A program made the position numbers and the translations under genes. Under the pieces are notes generated by a model. That model was not told the DNA's origin and searched no databases. It saw nothing but the letters and a program-made list of their open reading frames with translations. A DNA stretch of 5,497 bases from the NCBI GenBank assembly GCA_028690885.1, contig JAQVAJ010000125.1, positions 1 to 5,497 of the forward strand, written 5' to 3'. Origin of the DNA: Clostridia bacterium (GTDB lineage: Bacteria > Bacillota > Clostridia > DUPQ01). How positions within the stretch are numbered: the first letter of the stretch is position 1; every line of letters begins with the position of its first letter. Of this stretch, positions 5,089 to 5,497 are shown piece by piece.

Positions 5089-5497
5089 ATGAGCAAAGAA
5101 AAAGAAAGAGAAGAGCTACACCGTGCCATTTGGCAAATAGCAAATGACCTGCGCGGATCTGTAGACGGTTGGGATTTCAAATCATATGTACTCGGTTTTT
5201 TATTTTACCGTTTTATCTCGGAGAACCTGACAGCCTACCTCAACAAGGAAGAGCACAGGGCAGGTAACGAAGATTTCAACTATGCCGATATTTCAGATGC
5301 TGAAGCTGAATACGGAAGGATAGACACCGTGAAGGAGAAAGGGTTCTACATACTTCCTTCCGATCTGTTTGTGAACGTCTGCAAGGGTGCTCGCAACAAT
5401 CCCAATCTGAACGAAACGCTGAGCAATGTCTTCAAGAACATCGAGAACTCCGCCAAGGGATTTGACAGTGAGGAGAGTCTTAAAGGATTGTTTGATG
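5089..5497 (+). CDS. hsdM: Type I restriction-modification system DNA methylase subunit HsdM (N-terminal part)
   Basis: 136 codons are visible and the frame runs off the right edge. The start MSKEKEREELHRAIWQIAND leads into LRGSVDGWDFKSYVLGFLFY (21-40) and RFISENL, the signature of the HsdM N-terminal helical domain. GFYILPSDLF (85-94) and NETLSNVFKNIENSAKG (108-124) also follow the family. The SAM-binding and NPPF/NPPY motifs of the N6-adenine methylase domain would lie beyond the window. In the complex two HsdM subunits bind HsdS and methylate adenine at the target site; with HsdR the complex cuts unmodified DNA. hsdS and hsdR are expected downstream, as is usual for this operon. Codon use is more GC-balanced than the protease and lipoprotein genes before it, suggesting a different history. 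Confidence 0.93.
   Translation, partial: MSKEKEREELHRAIWQIANDLRGSVDGWDFKSYVLGFLFYRFISENLTAYLNKEEHRAGNEDFNYADISDAEAEYGRIDTVKEKGFYILPSDLFVNVCKGARNNPNLNETLSNVFKNIENSAKGFDSEESLKGLFD

Overview
The window looks like a Bacteroidales chromosome segment. The evidence is promoter -7 boxes of the Bacteroidetes form TAnnTTTG ahead of several starts, little sign of Shine-Dalgarno sequences, and the style of the proteins. It appears to be a mosaic. The left end (about 1-1493) and the right end (from about 5089) have GC-balanced codon use. The middle (about 1500-5050) is clearly AT-rich and carries decayed elements, which suggests acquired material between older flanks. GC content was judged by eye, not calculated.

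Left part: a minus-strand gene running off the left edge encodes an exported protein with a signal peptide, a central membrane helix and a Lys/Glu-rich linker; I do not recognise its function. Divergent from it is a 138-residue protein with two membrane segments of DUF3592-like layout. The 212-bp gap between them holds a -7 box for each direction and a perfect hairpin in the minus-strand leader.

Middle left (1494-2340) has no intact gene. It holds four degenerate copies of a 31-33-bp repeat spaced 67, 67 and 69 bp apart. These resemble a type I-C CRISPR repeat and look like a small decaying array without cas genes. A broken reading frame follows, possibly a phage structural protein remnant, with in-frame stops, and then a terminator-like hairpin.

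Centre: a ClpP/SppA-fold serine protease-like protein of the SDH (serine dehydrogenase proteinase) type overlaps by 11 bp a 61-residue basic protein of unknown function. The pair has its own promoter-like box and a strong terminator, so it is a self-contained two-gene unit. Next comes an M48-family zinc metallopeptidase lipoprotein with all the expected motifs.

Right end: the first 136 codons of hsdM, the methylase subunit of a type I restriction-modification system, start behind a good TAnnTTTG box. A CRISPR remnant, a possible phage remnant, an orphan protease plus small-protein pair and a restriction-modification locus side by side suggest a defence or integration hotspot. The protease/small-protein pair is the best candidate for an undescribed unit, but no defence function can be shown from sequence alone.
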